Of a stretch of 62,894 nucleotides of DNA, positions 1 through 7,510 are shown one piece after another. Both the position numbers and the translations under genes were made by a program. The stretch is taken from contig JAFDIS010000010.1 of NCBI GenBank assembly GCA_019307945.1, forward strand, positions 1-62,894, given 5' to 3'. The stretch is from Deltaproteobacteria bacterium (GTDB lineage: Bacteria > Desulfobacterota > DSM-4660 > Desulfatiglandales > Desulfatiglandaceae). Under the pieces are notes generated by a model. The model worked only from the letters and a program-made list of their open reading frames with translations, had not been told where the DNA came from and made no database searches. Within the stretch, counting starts at the first letter, position 1; each line of letters begins with the position of its first letter.

Positions 1-29
1 ATCCCATTATTCACAAACCACCTATAAGC

Positions 30-698
30 GTGGTTGATTTGGTGGGATTGAAGAAGCAAGGTGCGGAAATTTCGGTCCGAAACGAATTCGAAGTCAATAG
101 AACGGAATTTACACATGAAGGATATCCTTACGATGCCTTTGTGTTTTACTCGCGTTTCAGCGGGACCATAGACGGAGATGAGTATTCCTTCAGAAAGTGC
201 TACGCCCGGGGGTGCGATAGAAACCTCTGTCCCCACGTGTCCCAGGCGGTCCTGATCGCCAACAGGTATCTGCAGAGGGATTATGCCGAGCTCAAAAAGG
301 CGGGAATTCAGGTGGAGGAAAAGCTGTTCACCCTGGAGGGTATGCTGGTCCGCTATGACCGCAAACGCGACGAGTTCGTCTCCCCGCTCATTCTGGACGA
401 TTACATCCGAATGGCAAAGGAGGGGGCTTCCGTTTCGACGGAGATTTCGCTGGAATACTTGCCCGCCGTGGAATATTTCGAGCACCGTGAAGAAAAACGC
501 GTGTTTTTCACCGCGAATTTCCGTGTCCGTTATCTGGAAAAGACACACATATGCCAGAGATGCGTGGCCTGCTTTGATATGAAAGAAGAGGCGGTGGAGA
601 AGGGCCCCGCCATGGAGTTGGCCAACTCGAGGCTTGCCGCCATCTACGAAGAACTGGATGCGGCCAATATCCGGTACGAGCCGGTTTACTTTTCCTGA
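30..698 (+). CDS. Conserved hypothetical Cys-containing protein, possibly 5'-truncated by the window edge
   Basis: I do not recognise a named family. The 222-residue product carries a Cys/His cluster near residues 58-69 (C-x4-C-x4-C-x-H) that resembles a small metal-binding knuckle of the SWIM type, and a second C-x2-C-x2-C group near residue 174. The rest alternates charged helices and strands, with no signal peptide or membrane segment. The GTG at 30 has no convincing ribosome binding site and the frame stays open to the first base of the window, so the true start may lie upstream. It ends just before the convergent regulator gene. A role in metal binding is inference only. Confidence 0.7.
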   Translation: MVDLVGLKKQGAEISVRNEFEVNRTEFTHEGYPYDAFVFYSRFSGTIDGDEYSFRKCYARGCDRNLCPHVSQAVLIANRYLQRDYAELKKAGIQVEEKLFTLEGMLVRYDRKRDEFVSPLILDDYIRMAKEGASVSTEISLEYLPAVEYFEHREEKRVFFTANFRVRYLEKTHICQRCVACFDMKEEAVEKGPAMELANSRLAAIYEELDAANIRYEPVYFS

Positions 699-709
699 GG
701 GAGGAGTTT

Positions 710-2095
710 TCAGACCTGGATTTTCTTTTCCACGTGGATCTCGTGTGCCTTGAGCCACTTCCAGAGGGTGACGCGGCTCACTCCGAGGAGCCGGGCGGCT
801 TCCGACTTGTTACCGCCCGCTTCTTTGAGCGCATGCAGGATGTCCTCCCTCCGGACCCTGGTTCTTCGGGGCCTCACAGCGGGTTTCTTGCCCACGGGGG
901 AGGAAATTTTTCCCCCTAGGTCCGGGGGCAGGTGCGAGGGCCCGATCAGGCCTCCCGGGCAGAGGACGAAAGCGTATTCCAGCGCATTGATTAATTCGCG
1001 GACGTTCCCCGGCCAGTCGCAGCCCGCCAAGCGCTCCATGGCCTCTTGATTTACGCCGGTGATTTTCTTTTTGCTCTTGAGCCCGATGCGGTGCACGAAG
1101 GTGTCCACCAGAAGGGGAATGTCTTCGCGGCGCTCCCGCAAGGGCGGCAGGTGTATCGGAATGACCCCGATGCGGTAATACAGGTCGTCACGGAATTTCC
1201 CTTCTTCCATGAGCTTGCCCAGGTCCTTGTTGGTGGCCGCGATGATGCGGACATCGATGGAGATGGGCTTGTGGTCCCCCACCTTTTCGATTTCCTTTTC
1301 CTGCAACACCCGCAGCAGCTTGACCTGCGTGGAGGGGGGCAGATCCCCGATCTCGTCCAGAAAGATGTCTCCCCCGCTGGCCGCCTCGAAGCGTCCCACC
1401 CGCGTCCGATCCGCGCCGGTAAAGGCACCCTTCACATGACCGAACAGCTCGCTCTCCAGGAGGGATTCATTGAGGGCCGCGCAATTCACCTTGATGAAGG
1501 GGCCTTCAGCCCGCGCACCCTGTCGATGGATGGCCGAGGCCACCAGTTCTTTTCCCGTGCCGCTTTCTCCGTAGATGACCACCGGGGCCTCGGATTGAGC
1601 TGCGTTCCGGATAAGGTCGAAGACTCGGAGCATGGGAACGGATTTTCCCACTATGCCCTCAAAGGAATCCTCTATGCTCAACGTCTCGCGAAGGGAGCGG
1701 ATGACCTTCTCCTTGGCCACCAGTTCCGTGCAGTCGGCAAGTGTTTCCACTCCGCCCACCACGTTGCCCTCGCGGTCGCGGAGAACGGCCGCGTTCTTGA
1801 GGGCGTGTAACGGACTTCCATCTTTTCTCCGCAGGACGCAGCGGCTCTGACGAACCGATCCAATGCTGAACAGGGCGCAGTGTCTTTTCCCTCCCTCCAG
1901 AATGGTTCCGAAACACTGATTGCAGTTGAGTATCCTGCAGGGTTTGCCGATGAGTTCCTCCTTGCGGTATCCTGTGATCTCCTCCATGGCCCGGTTGACG
2001 GAGAGGATGATCCCATCGGGGTCCACCACCATTAGGCCGTCCAGCATGGTCTCTACAATGGTCTCCCAATAACGGTTGTATTCTTCTTGCAGCAC
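710..2095 (-). CDS. Sigma-54-dependent transcriptional regulator (PAS - AAA+ - Fis HTH)
   Basis: This is a 461-residue bacterial enhancer-binding protein. The order is a PAS sensor domain (about 8-120), a central AAA+ domain with Walker A GESGTGKE (176-183), the sigma-54 contact loop GAFTGA (223-228) and DEIG (247-250), and a C-terminal Fis-type helix-turn-helix (about 428-452). The PAS domain has a cluster of cysteines (53, 58, 61, 73, 86), which could hold a metal or act as a thiol/redox sensor; that is inference. It has no receiver domain, so it is probably controlled by direct ligand or redox sensing. It is divergent from the tusA/hdr operon, which has a sigma-54 promoter, so it is the probable activator of that operon. 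Confidence 0.93.
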   Translation of the reverse strand: MLQEEYNRYWETIVETMLDGLMVVDPDGIILSVNRAMEEITGYRKEELIGKPCRILNCNQCFGTILEGGKRHCALFSIGSVRQSRCVLRRKDGSPLHALKNAAVLRDREGNVVGGVETLADCTELVAKEKVIRSLRETLSIEDSFEGIVGKSVPMLRVFDLIRNAAQSEAPVVIYGESGTGKELVASAIHRQGARAEGPFIKVNCAALNESLLESELFGHVKGAFTGADRTRVGRFEAASGGDIFLDEIGDLPPSTQVKLLRVLQEKEIEKVGDHKPISIDVRIIAATNKDLGKLMEEGKFRDDLYYRIGVIPIHLPPLRERREDIPLLVDTFVHRIGLKSKKKITGVNQEAMERLAGCDWPGNVRELINALEYAFVLCPGGLIGPSHLPPDLGGKISSPVGKKPAVRPRRTRVRREDILHALKEAGGNKSEAARLLGVSRVTLWKWLKAHEIHVEKKIQV

Positions 2096-2139
2096 GAGCC
2101 TTCCACCTCGTTTCCCTGAATTCCGGGGGGATCCATTAA

Positions 2140-2174
2140 AGTTAACTTTTTACTTATGTAAACGCCTGTTAACT
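2140..2174. promoter_or_regulatory. Palindromic candidate upstream activator site
   Basis: AGTTAAC at 2140-2146 is mirrored by GTTAACT at 2168-2174, and an inner TTTAC-TTAT-GTAAA palindrome sits at 2149-2162. The AT-rich element lies between the divergent regulator and the tusA/hdr operon, about 100-135 bp upstream of the sigma-54 promoter. That is the usual distance for an enhancer-binding protein. Binding by the adjacent regulator is inferred. Confidence 0.5.
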
Positions 2175-2275
2175 GTAAGCACTCTTTTTCCAGGGGTCAA
2201 GAGCAAAAGGGTCAAATCAAAATTATGATATCAGGTCAATCAGTTATCAGCAGAACCGTCTACTTGCGAGGGGCT

Positions 2276-2291
2276 TGGCATCGTCATTGCA
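2276..2291 (+). promoter_or_regulatory. Sigma-54 (-24/-12) promoter of the tusA/hdr operon
   Basis: TGGCAT-N5-TTGCA matches the sigma-54 consensus TGGCAC-N5-TTGC at all conserved positions except the last base of the -24 box. GG is at 2277-2278 and GC at 2289-2290, which gives the invariant spacing. Transcription would start near 2302, about 40 bases before the GTG chosen for the first tusA-like gene. The site lies inside the longer open frame, which argues against starts upstream of it. Confidence 0.72.
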
Positions 2292-2341
2292 TGCTGTTGA
2301 AAGTGCAGGTCAACGGGTCGATCGAAGATCGAGGAGGGATC

Positions 2342-2593
2342 GTGGGCGATGCTCAACAGGTGCACGGGGTCTTGGACTTGCGCGGGTGGCGCTGCCCCTG
2401 GTGCATACTCAAAGCACAAAGTCGTCTCCGCGGTATGAAGCAAGGCCAGATACTCGAGGTACTGCTGAGCGACCCGGATGTAGAATGGCATTTTCCCCGC
2501 ATTCTCGAAAACAGTCAAGATCGTCTCATAGGATTGGAATGCTGCAAAGACGGGCTCTACAGGGTCCGGATCCTGAGAGGGCGGTCGGCGTAA
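2342..2593 (+). CDS. TusA-family sulfur-carrier-like protein with CPWC in place of CPxP
   Basis: The 83-residue product has the TusA length and fold signature: LDLRG, a Cys-Pro active-site loop, then KxGxILEVLLSDP. TusA proteins carry a persulfide on the Cys of a CPxP motif; here the motif reads RCPWC, so the second Pro is a Cys and a CxxC pair is created. A further CC pair occurs near the C terminus. GTG at 2342 is chosen because GAGGAGGG lies directly upstream, the length fits the family, and the sigma-54 promoter lies between this codon and more upstream starts. It is the first gene of the hdr operon. Function in sulfur transfer or dithiol chemistry is inferred. Confidence 0.75.
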   Translation: MGDAQQVHGVLDLRGWRCPWCILKAQSRLRGMKQGQILEVLLSDPDVEWHFPRILENSQDRLIGLECCKDGLYRVRILRGRSA

Positions 2594-2661
2594 GAACCTA
2601 AAACTTTAAGAATCCGGCCGGGGTCGGCGGGGCGTCTCCGGGGATACGAAGGAGGATAGTC

Positions 2662-2916
2662 ATGGGAGAAGTAGATCTTCAGAGCATTAAACCGGCGAGC
2701 GTGGTGGATGCCAGGGGCGTGTCTTGCCCGGGGCCTCTGCTGGAGGCCAAGAAGGGCATCGGGAACGTCAAGGTCGGCGAGATTCTCGAGGTACTGTCCA
2801 ACGATCCGGGATCCAGGAATGATATTCCCGCCTGGGCCAAGAAAGTGGGGCATGAGTATCTGGGATACCTCAGCGTGGACGGGGCGGACCGGCTCTTTGT
2901 CAAGCGTCAAAAATAG
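2662..2916 (+). CDS. tusA: TusA-family sulfurtransferase / sulfur carrier
   Basis: This 84-residue protein has the canonical TusA core DARGVSCPGPLLEAKK, with the persulfide-carrying Cys in CPGP and the following GEILEVLSNDP strand. An AAGGAGGATAG ribosome binding site precedes the ATG. It lies 68 bp after the CPWC variant and 12 bp before flpD. Together with the DsrE protein at the far end of the operon it suggests persulfide delivery to, or acceptance from, an Hdr-like complex, as known for the sHdr sulfur-oxidation systems; the direction here is not known. Confidence 0.9.
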   Translation: MGEVDLQSIKPASVVDARGVSCPGPLLEAKKGIGNVKVGEILEVLSNDPGSRNDIPAWAKKVGHEYLGYLSVDGADRLFVKRQK

Positions 2917-2928
2917 GCGGGGGCTGCA

Positions 2929-3351
2929 ATGTCAGGCCGGGAGAACGAGGCAAAGATCCTGATCTTAGCTACCGAAGACTGCGCCTACCCGGGTGCCAAT
3001 GCGGTGGGTCAGGCACACATGAGCTATCCTGAAAACACTTACATCCTCAGGGTGCGGGCGCCGGTAATGTTTCCCGAGCGTTTTTATCTGGACTGCTTTG
3101 AAAAGGGAATTTACGGCATCATTATCGCTTCCTGCGGTGTGGAATGTCCGTACGAGGGTGCCTATGAAGCCTTGGCCTCCAGGATCGACAAGGTATATGG
3201 CATGATGAAAGAGCGGGGCCTCGACACCAGGAGGCTCCGCCTTACCGGAATTTGTACCGTGTGCACCAGGGCCTTTGTGAAAGAGGTCAATCAGATGAAT
3301 GAACTCGTCACGGAACTGGGTCCCCCGGGTACGGAGAAAAAGGCGGCTTGA
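2929..3351 (+). CDS. FlpD/MvhD-family iron-sulfur electron-transfer subunit
   Basis: The 140-residue protein belongs to the MvhD/FlpD/FrhD family ([2Fe-2S] subunit that passes electrons between a hydrogenase or dehydrogenase and HdrA). Visible features are the N-terminal TEDCAYPGAN region, SCGVECPYEGAYEA, and GICTVCTRAFVKEV, giving the Cys set typical of the family. Some relatives contain selenocysteine, but this copy uses Cys throughout. It is the first of the oxidoreductase subunits in the operon and probably docks onto one of the two HdrA proteins. Confidence 0.88.
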   Translation: MSGRENEAKILILATEDCAYPGANAVGQAHMSYPENTYILRVRAPVMFPERFYLDCFEKGIYGIIIASCGVECPYEGAYEALASRIDKVYGMMKERGLDTRRLRLTGICTVCTRAFVKEVNQMNELVTELGPPGTEKKAA

Positions 3352-3499
3352 TAAGCCCTTGATCAGCATTCCGACCACGGCCGCGGAATACGTCCCACAG
3401 CACCGGACAAGAGCAAACGGCACCATGGCGGGGGAGGCCGTTTTCGGTAACCCTTCCGGAAACGGACCTTGGTCGTGAGGCAAGGGAAAGGAATCTTCT

Positions 3500-4807
3500 A
3501 TGTCCACAGAAACCATGAAATTCGATGCACTGATCTTGGGAGGAGGCATCGCCGGGCTCCAGGCGGCCCTGGACCTGGCGGATCAGGATTTCAAAGTGGC
3601 CATCGTGGAAAAGGACGCATCCATCGGGGGGAAGATGATTCGGCTTTCAAAGGTCTTTCCGACGCTCGATTGCGCGAGCTGCATCACGACACCCAAGATG
3701 GCCGCCGCTGCACACCATGAGAACGTGAAAATCTTTACGTACTGCGATCTGGAGTCTCTAGAAGGTACTGGAGGAAAGCTGACCGCCTCTGTTCGGCAAA
3801 AACCCAGATTCGTTGACGAGGACAAGTGTATCGGTTGCAGACAGTGCGAGTACAACTGCCCAGTGATGGTGTCGGACCCGGAACAGGGCGGTTTTTCCGC
3901 GCGCAAGGCCATCTACATCCCTTTTTCGAACGCCATTCCCCAGACCGCATTGATGGACGTGGAGAATTGCACGTTATGCGGCAAATGCTCCAAGGTTTGT
4001 CCCACCGAGGCCGTTGATTATTTTCAGGAGCCCAGGATCTTTACCATAGAGGCCAAGACGGCGGTTATGACCACGGGCTTCGAGCTGACGCCCCTGGAGA
4101 ACAAGGTGCAGTATGGCGAGGGGAAGATTCCCAATGTGATCACGTCACTCGAGATGGAAAGACTTCTGGCGCCTCATGGGCCCTACAACCGGGTGTTGAG
4201 ACCTTCGGACGGGATGGAGCCGGATTCCGTGGCCTTCATTCAATGCGCCGGTTCCCGGGACAAGAGCATGGGTATTTCCTATTGTTCCAGGGTCTGCTGC
4301 ATGTACGCCATCAAACAGGCGATGCTGCTCTCCGGGGCCCTGCCCTTGGCCGATATCGCCATCTACTACATGGATATCAGGGCCTTCGGCAAAGGGTATG
4401 AACAGTTTTTTCAGAATGCGATGGCCATGGGCATCGCATTCATCAAAGGCAAGGTGGCCAGGATAGACGCCGGTGAGGGCGGGGCGGTTAGACTTCACTA
4501 TGAGGCCCAGGGAGAAGACGGAGGCGTTCGTACCGCAGATCACGATCTCGTGGTTCTGTCCCTGGGCATGGTTCCCGCGTGGAATCCCGCCGGAACCTGT
4601 ACGGTGTCCACGGGCGATGACGCCTTCATCAAAACGATTCGACCCAAGGTGGCTCCGACGTTGACCGATATGGAAGGCGTTTTCGTGGCAGGGGCGGCCG
4701 CCGGTCCCAAGGACATCGTAGATACCATCGTGGAGGCGGGAGCGGCGGCCATGGAGGCCTCCAAGTACCTGGCTTCATTGGCCCGGACCGTCAAAGCTGC
4801 TGCGTGA
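3500..4807 (+). CDS. hdrA: HdrA/QmoA-like FAD and iron-sulfur subunit
   Basis: This 435-residue flavoprotein starts with a Rossmann FAD motif (ILGGGIAGLQAALDLA), then the HdrA Cys segment LDCASCITTPKM. Two 4Fe-4S ferredoxin motifs follow (CIGCRQCEYNCPV and CTLCGKCSKVCPTEA, about residues 112-175), then a second FAD region with CAGSRD and YCSRVCCMYA. The size and order resemble QmoA and short HdrA proteins. HdrA is the flavin subunit that splits or merges electron flow in heterodisulfide reductase complexes. A 148-bp gap without a gene separates it from flpD; AAAGGAATC precedes the ATG. Its electron donor is unknown. Confidence 0.9.
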   Translation: MSTETMKFDALILGGGIAGLQAALDLADQDFKVAIVEKDASIGGKMIRLSKVFPTLDCASCITTPKMAAAAHHENVKIFTYCDLESLEGTGGKLTASVRQKPRFVDEDKCIGCRQCEYNCPVMVSDPEQGGFSARKAIYIPFSNAIPQTALMDVENCTLCGKCSKVCPTEAVDYFQEPRIFTIEAKTAVMTTGFELTPLENKVQYGEGKIPNVITSLEMERLLAPHGPYNRVLRPSDGMEPDSVAFIQCAGSRDKSMGISYCSRVCCMYAIKQAMLLSGALPLADIAIYYMDIRAFGKGYEQFFQNAMAMGIAFIKGKVARIDAGEGGAVRLHYEAQGEDGGVRTADHDLVVLSLGMVPAWNPAGTCTVSTGDDAFIKTIRPKVAPTLTDMEGVFVAGAAAGPKDIVDTIVEAGAAAMEASKYLASLARTVKAAA

Positions 4808-4845
4808 GGCGTGAGCTGAAGAAAAAGAAACCGGGAGAAACGGAA

Positions 4846-6780
4846 ATGGTCGATGAGAAACGGGACCAAGTGACGGCACCAGGACCAAAGGTAGGAGTGT
4901 ATGTCTGCCACTGCGGGGGCAACATTTCGGACCATGTGGATGTGGAAAAGGTCTGCGAAGACGCAAAAGGCATCCCCGGCGTGGTGACCGTCAAGAACAA
5001 CATGTTCATGTGCTCGGACCCCGGCCAGCAACTGATAATGGAGGACTTGAAGAACGGCACCATTGATCGTGTGGTGGTGGCGTCCTGTGCGCCGAGTCTC
5101 CATGAAAGCACTTTTAGGAGTGCCATTTCCAGGGCGGGGGGCAATCCTTATACATATGAGCACGCAAATATTCGGGAGCAGGTCAGCTGGGTACACCATG
5201 GCGAAGGGGCCACGGAAAAGGCGACTCGGCTGGTGGCGGCTGCGGTGGGAAAGGCCAGGGAGTTGCATCCACTGGAACCCTTCCGCGTGGATGCCAAACG
5301 CCATGCCACCGTGATCGGAGGAGGCGTTGCGGGTCTCCGCGCCGCAAAGGACCTGGCCGACCGCGGAATTCAGGTGGTCCTGATCGAAAAATCTCCTTTC
5401 CTGGGGGGATGGACCGCGCACTGGGATCGGTTGTCTCCCACCGAAGACGACGTCTCCGAGCTCATTCCGGAGCTTTGTCGGCAGGTACTGGATGACCCGG
5501 CCGTCGAAGTGCATACCTGTTCACAGGTGATCTCCTTTGAAGGCTTTATCGGGAATTTCAGGCTGGGCTTCAGAAAAGAGCCCCCCGCCGAGGGCGCGTA
5601 TGCGGAGGAAATCGAAAGAATGAAACAGTCGGGTGCGGATACGGGCGATTTCATTCCGCACGTCGGCGTCTGCCCGGAGCCTTTGCCCGAGGCAAGTGAG
5701 GAGCAGACGGTGGAAACCGGGGTCGTGGTCCTGGCCACGGGGTTCAGGCCTTACACGCCCCGCAAAGGCGAATACGGCTATGGAGAGATTAAGGAGGTCA
5801 TCACACTTCCGGACCTGATCAGGATCATAGCGGAGAACCGACGTGCGGGCGGAGGGCAACTACTTCAAGTCAACGGCAGGAAGATCCGCGCCATGGCCAT
5901 GATCCACTGTGTGGGGTCCAGACAGATTCCGGGAATCCACGAAGAGACGGAAGGCAGACCTCTCAACCAATATTGCTCCAGGGTCTGCTGCGGAGCCACC
6001 CTTCATGCCGCAAACCTGATCCGTGAAACGCACCCCGGCACACGCATATTCGATTTTTATCGGGATATCCGGACGTACGGGCGGGGGCAGGAAGAAGTCT
6101 ATGAGAAGGCCTCGGACAACAAGGTCCTTTTTTTCCGTTTCGAGGCACAAGATCCGCCGGAAGTGTCCGGGAATGCAGGAGAGGGAGACTTTCCCGTATC
6201 CGTCAAGGTAAAGGACACCCTGACCTTCGGTGAAGAGATCGAGACCAAAGTGGACCTGGTGGTCCTTGCCGTGGGCATGGAACCCAATGACGTCTCCGAT
6301 CTGGTGGAGATGATGAAACTCCCCGTAGGCGCGGACCGTTTCCTCCTGGAGGTTCATCCCAAGCTGCGACCTGTTGAGCTTTCCGTAAGCGGCGTTCTGG
6401 TGGCCGGCACGTCGCAGGCCCCGTTTGATGTGGGTGAGACCTGTGCCGCGGCTTCGGCCGCCGCTGTCAAGGCGTCGGCGGTCCTGGCAAGGGGGGGATT
6501 CGTGGAACTGGATCCCTTCATCGCGGAAATAGATATGGGCAAATGCAAAGGGACGGGTGCCTGCGTGGAGGCCTGTATCGTGGACGGCGCACTGCGTATG
6601 GTGGAGATGGATCTGGACGGCGAGAAAGTGCTTCGCCCCGAGGTCGTGCCCGCCTTGTGCCAGGGTTGCGGCGCATGCACGGCCGTGTGCCCGGAAAACG
6701 CCATCAATGTCTCCGGGTGGACCTTGAAGCAGTACGAAAAGATGGTCGAAATGATCGTCTCAGAGAAGCTTGCGGCCTGA
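4846..6780 (+). CDS. hdrA: Second HdrA-like FAD/Fe-S subunit (long HdrA, QmoB-like)
   Basis: The 644-residue protein begins with the HdrA N-terminal domain (VGVYVCHCGGNI), followed by an FAD-binding Rossmann core (GGGVAGLRAAKDLA, about residue 145), CVGSRQ and YCSRVCCGATLHAA, and ends with two ferredoxin motifs. The last (CQGCGACTAVCP) is complete. The preceding one (CKGTGACVEAC) lacks the second Cys of a normal 4Fe-4S motif. ATG 4846 is preferred over the GTG at 4804 because GGGAG stands eight bases upstream. Having two different HdrA proteins in one operon parallels QmoA/QmoB, but no membrane QmoC is present; soluble HdrB and HdrC follow instead. Confidence 0.9.
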   Translation: MVDEKRDQVTAPGPKVGVYVCHCGGNISDHVDVEKVCEDAKGIPGVVTVKNNMFMCSDPGQQLIMEDLKNGTIDRVVVASCAPSLHESTFRSAISRAGGNPYTYEHANIREQVSWVHHGEGATEKATRLVAAAVGKARELHPLEPFRVDAKRHATVIGGGVAGLRAAKDLADRGIQVVLIEKSPFLGGWTAHWDRLSPTEDDVSELIPELCRQVLDDPAVEVHTCSQVISFEGFIGNFRLGFRKEPPAEGAYAEEIERMKQSGADTGDFIPHVGVCPEPLPEASEEQTVETGVVVLATGFRPYTPRKGEYGYGEIKEVITLPDLIRIIAENRRAGGGQLLQVNGRKIRAMAMIHCVGSRQIPGIHEETEGRPLNQYCSRVCCGATLHAANLIRETHPGTRIFDFYRDIRTYGRGQEEVYEKASDNKVLFFRFEAQDPPEVSGNAGEGDFPVSVKVKDTLTFGEEIETKVDLVVLAVGMEPNDVSDLVEMMKLPVGADRFLLEVHPKLRPVELSVSGVLVAGTSQAPFDVGETCAAASAAAVKASAVLARGGFVELDPFIAEIDMGKCKGTGACVEACIVDGALRMVEMDLDGEKVLRPEVVPALCQGCGACTAVCPENAINVSGWTLKQYEKMVEMIVSEKLAA

Positions 6781-6833
6781 GGCCGATGAACCCCGGGGAA
6801 AATAGAATAAGGAATGTTTCCGGAGATACCGCA

Positions 6834-7151
6834 ATGAACGGGATGGGATCAGGGAAAGAGGGCCTGAAAGAAGCAATGAAAAGGCTCCGAAAAGAACGAA
6901 AAGAGATGATCGCCGCGGCTGCTGCAAAAGTTAAGGCCCAGAACAAGGCCGTCCGGGCCATCATGGAGCAACTGAGGGAGGGACCCAGGACCGTGCCCGA
7001 GATTGCCGATGCATCAGGCATCCCCACGGACCAGGTACTCTGGTATCTCGCTTCGTTGAAGAAATATGGAAAGGTCCTGGAGGGCGAGAAGGACGGCAGC
7101 TATTTTAGATACCAGGCGGCGGGGGCGGAAGAGGAACAGGCCGCCGGATGA
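6834..7151 (+). CDS. Small winged-helix protein embedded in the hdr operon
   Basis: The 105-residue protein has a basic helical N terminus followed by a winged-helix-like segment (VPEIADASGIPTDQVLWYLA, then KYGKVLEGEKDGSYFRY). ATG 6834 is preceded by GGAG with eight-base spacing; an upstream in-frame ATG at 6786 has no usable site. It sits between the long hdrA and hdrC, so it is probably co-produced with the complex. It could be a local regulator or an assembly/structural subunit; the sequence cannot decide. Confidence 0.75.
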   Translation: MNGMGSGKEGLKEAMKRLRKERKEMIAAAAAKVKAQNKAVRAIMEQLREGPRTVPEIADASGIPTDQVLWYLASLKKYGKVLEGEKDGSYFRYQAAGAEEEQAAG

Positions 7152-7206
7152 CGGTGAACGCCGCCGAGCCCGATCTGTTTGGAATTCCTCGGAGGGGGAT
7201 TTGGTT

Positions 7207-7509
7207 ATGACCCAGGTGAATCCCGAGTTTGCTGAAAAACTGGAAGATTTCGGCGTGGACACCACAACGGATTGTTTCAATTGTGGGACATGCGCCGCCA
7301 TATGTCCGCTCATCTACGAGCATTTCCCGAGAAAGATAATCCGCTACGTCCAGATCGGAGCAAAGGACCGGATCCTGGACAACTACGAAGACCTCTGGAA
7401 ATGCCTCCATTGCGGGCTTTGTATCCAGACCTGCCCGAGGGAGGCGGATCCGGGCGACATCATCATGGGGTTGCGACGCTTTGTGGTGGATCAGTGGAGG
7501 AGGTCGTAA
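7207..7509 (+). CDS. hdrC: HdrC-like iron-sulfur subunit
   Basis: This 100-residue protein has two 4Fe-4S motifs, CFNCGTCAAICPL and CLHCGLCIQTCPREA, separated by the typical HdrC linker with R-x-IRYVQIG. HdrC carries electrons between HdrA and the catalytic HdrB. ATG 7207 follows a GGAGGGG site; more upstream in-frame codons lie within the spacer after the winged-helix gene. The stop codon is one base before the hdrB start codon, so the two are translationally coupled. Confidence 0.92.
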   Translation: MTQVNPEFAEKLEDFGVDTTTDCFNCGTCAAICPLIYEHFPRKIIRYVQIGAKDRILDNYEDLWKCLHCGLCIQTCPREADPGDIIMGLRRFVVDQWRRS

Positions 7510-7510
7510 G

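Noticed and set aside
6786-6833. Upstream ATG start for the winged-helix gene
   Set aside because: The only purine stretch is three bases from the codon. The ATG at 6834 has GGAG at ideal spacing.
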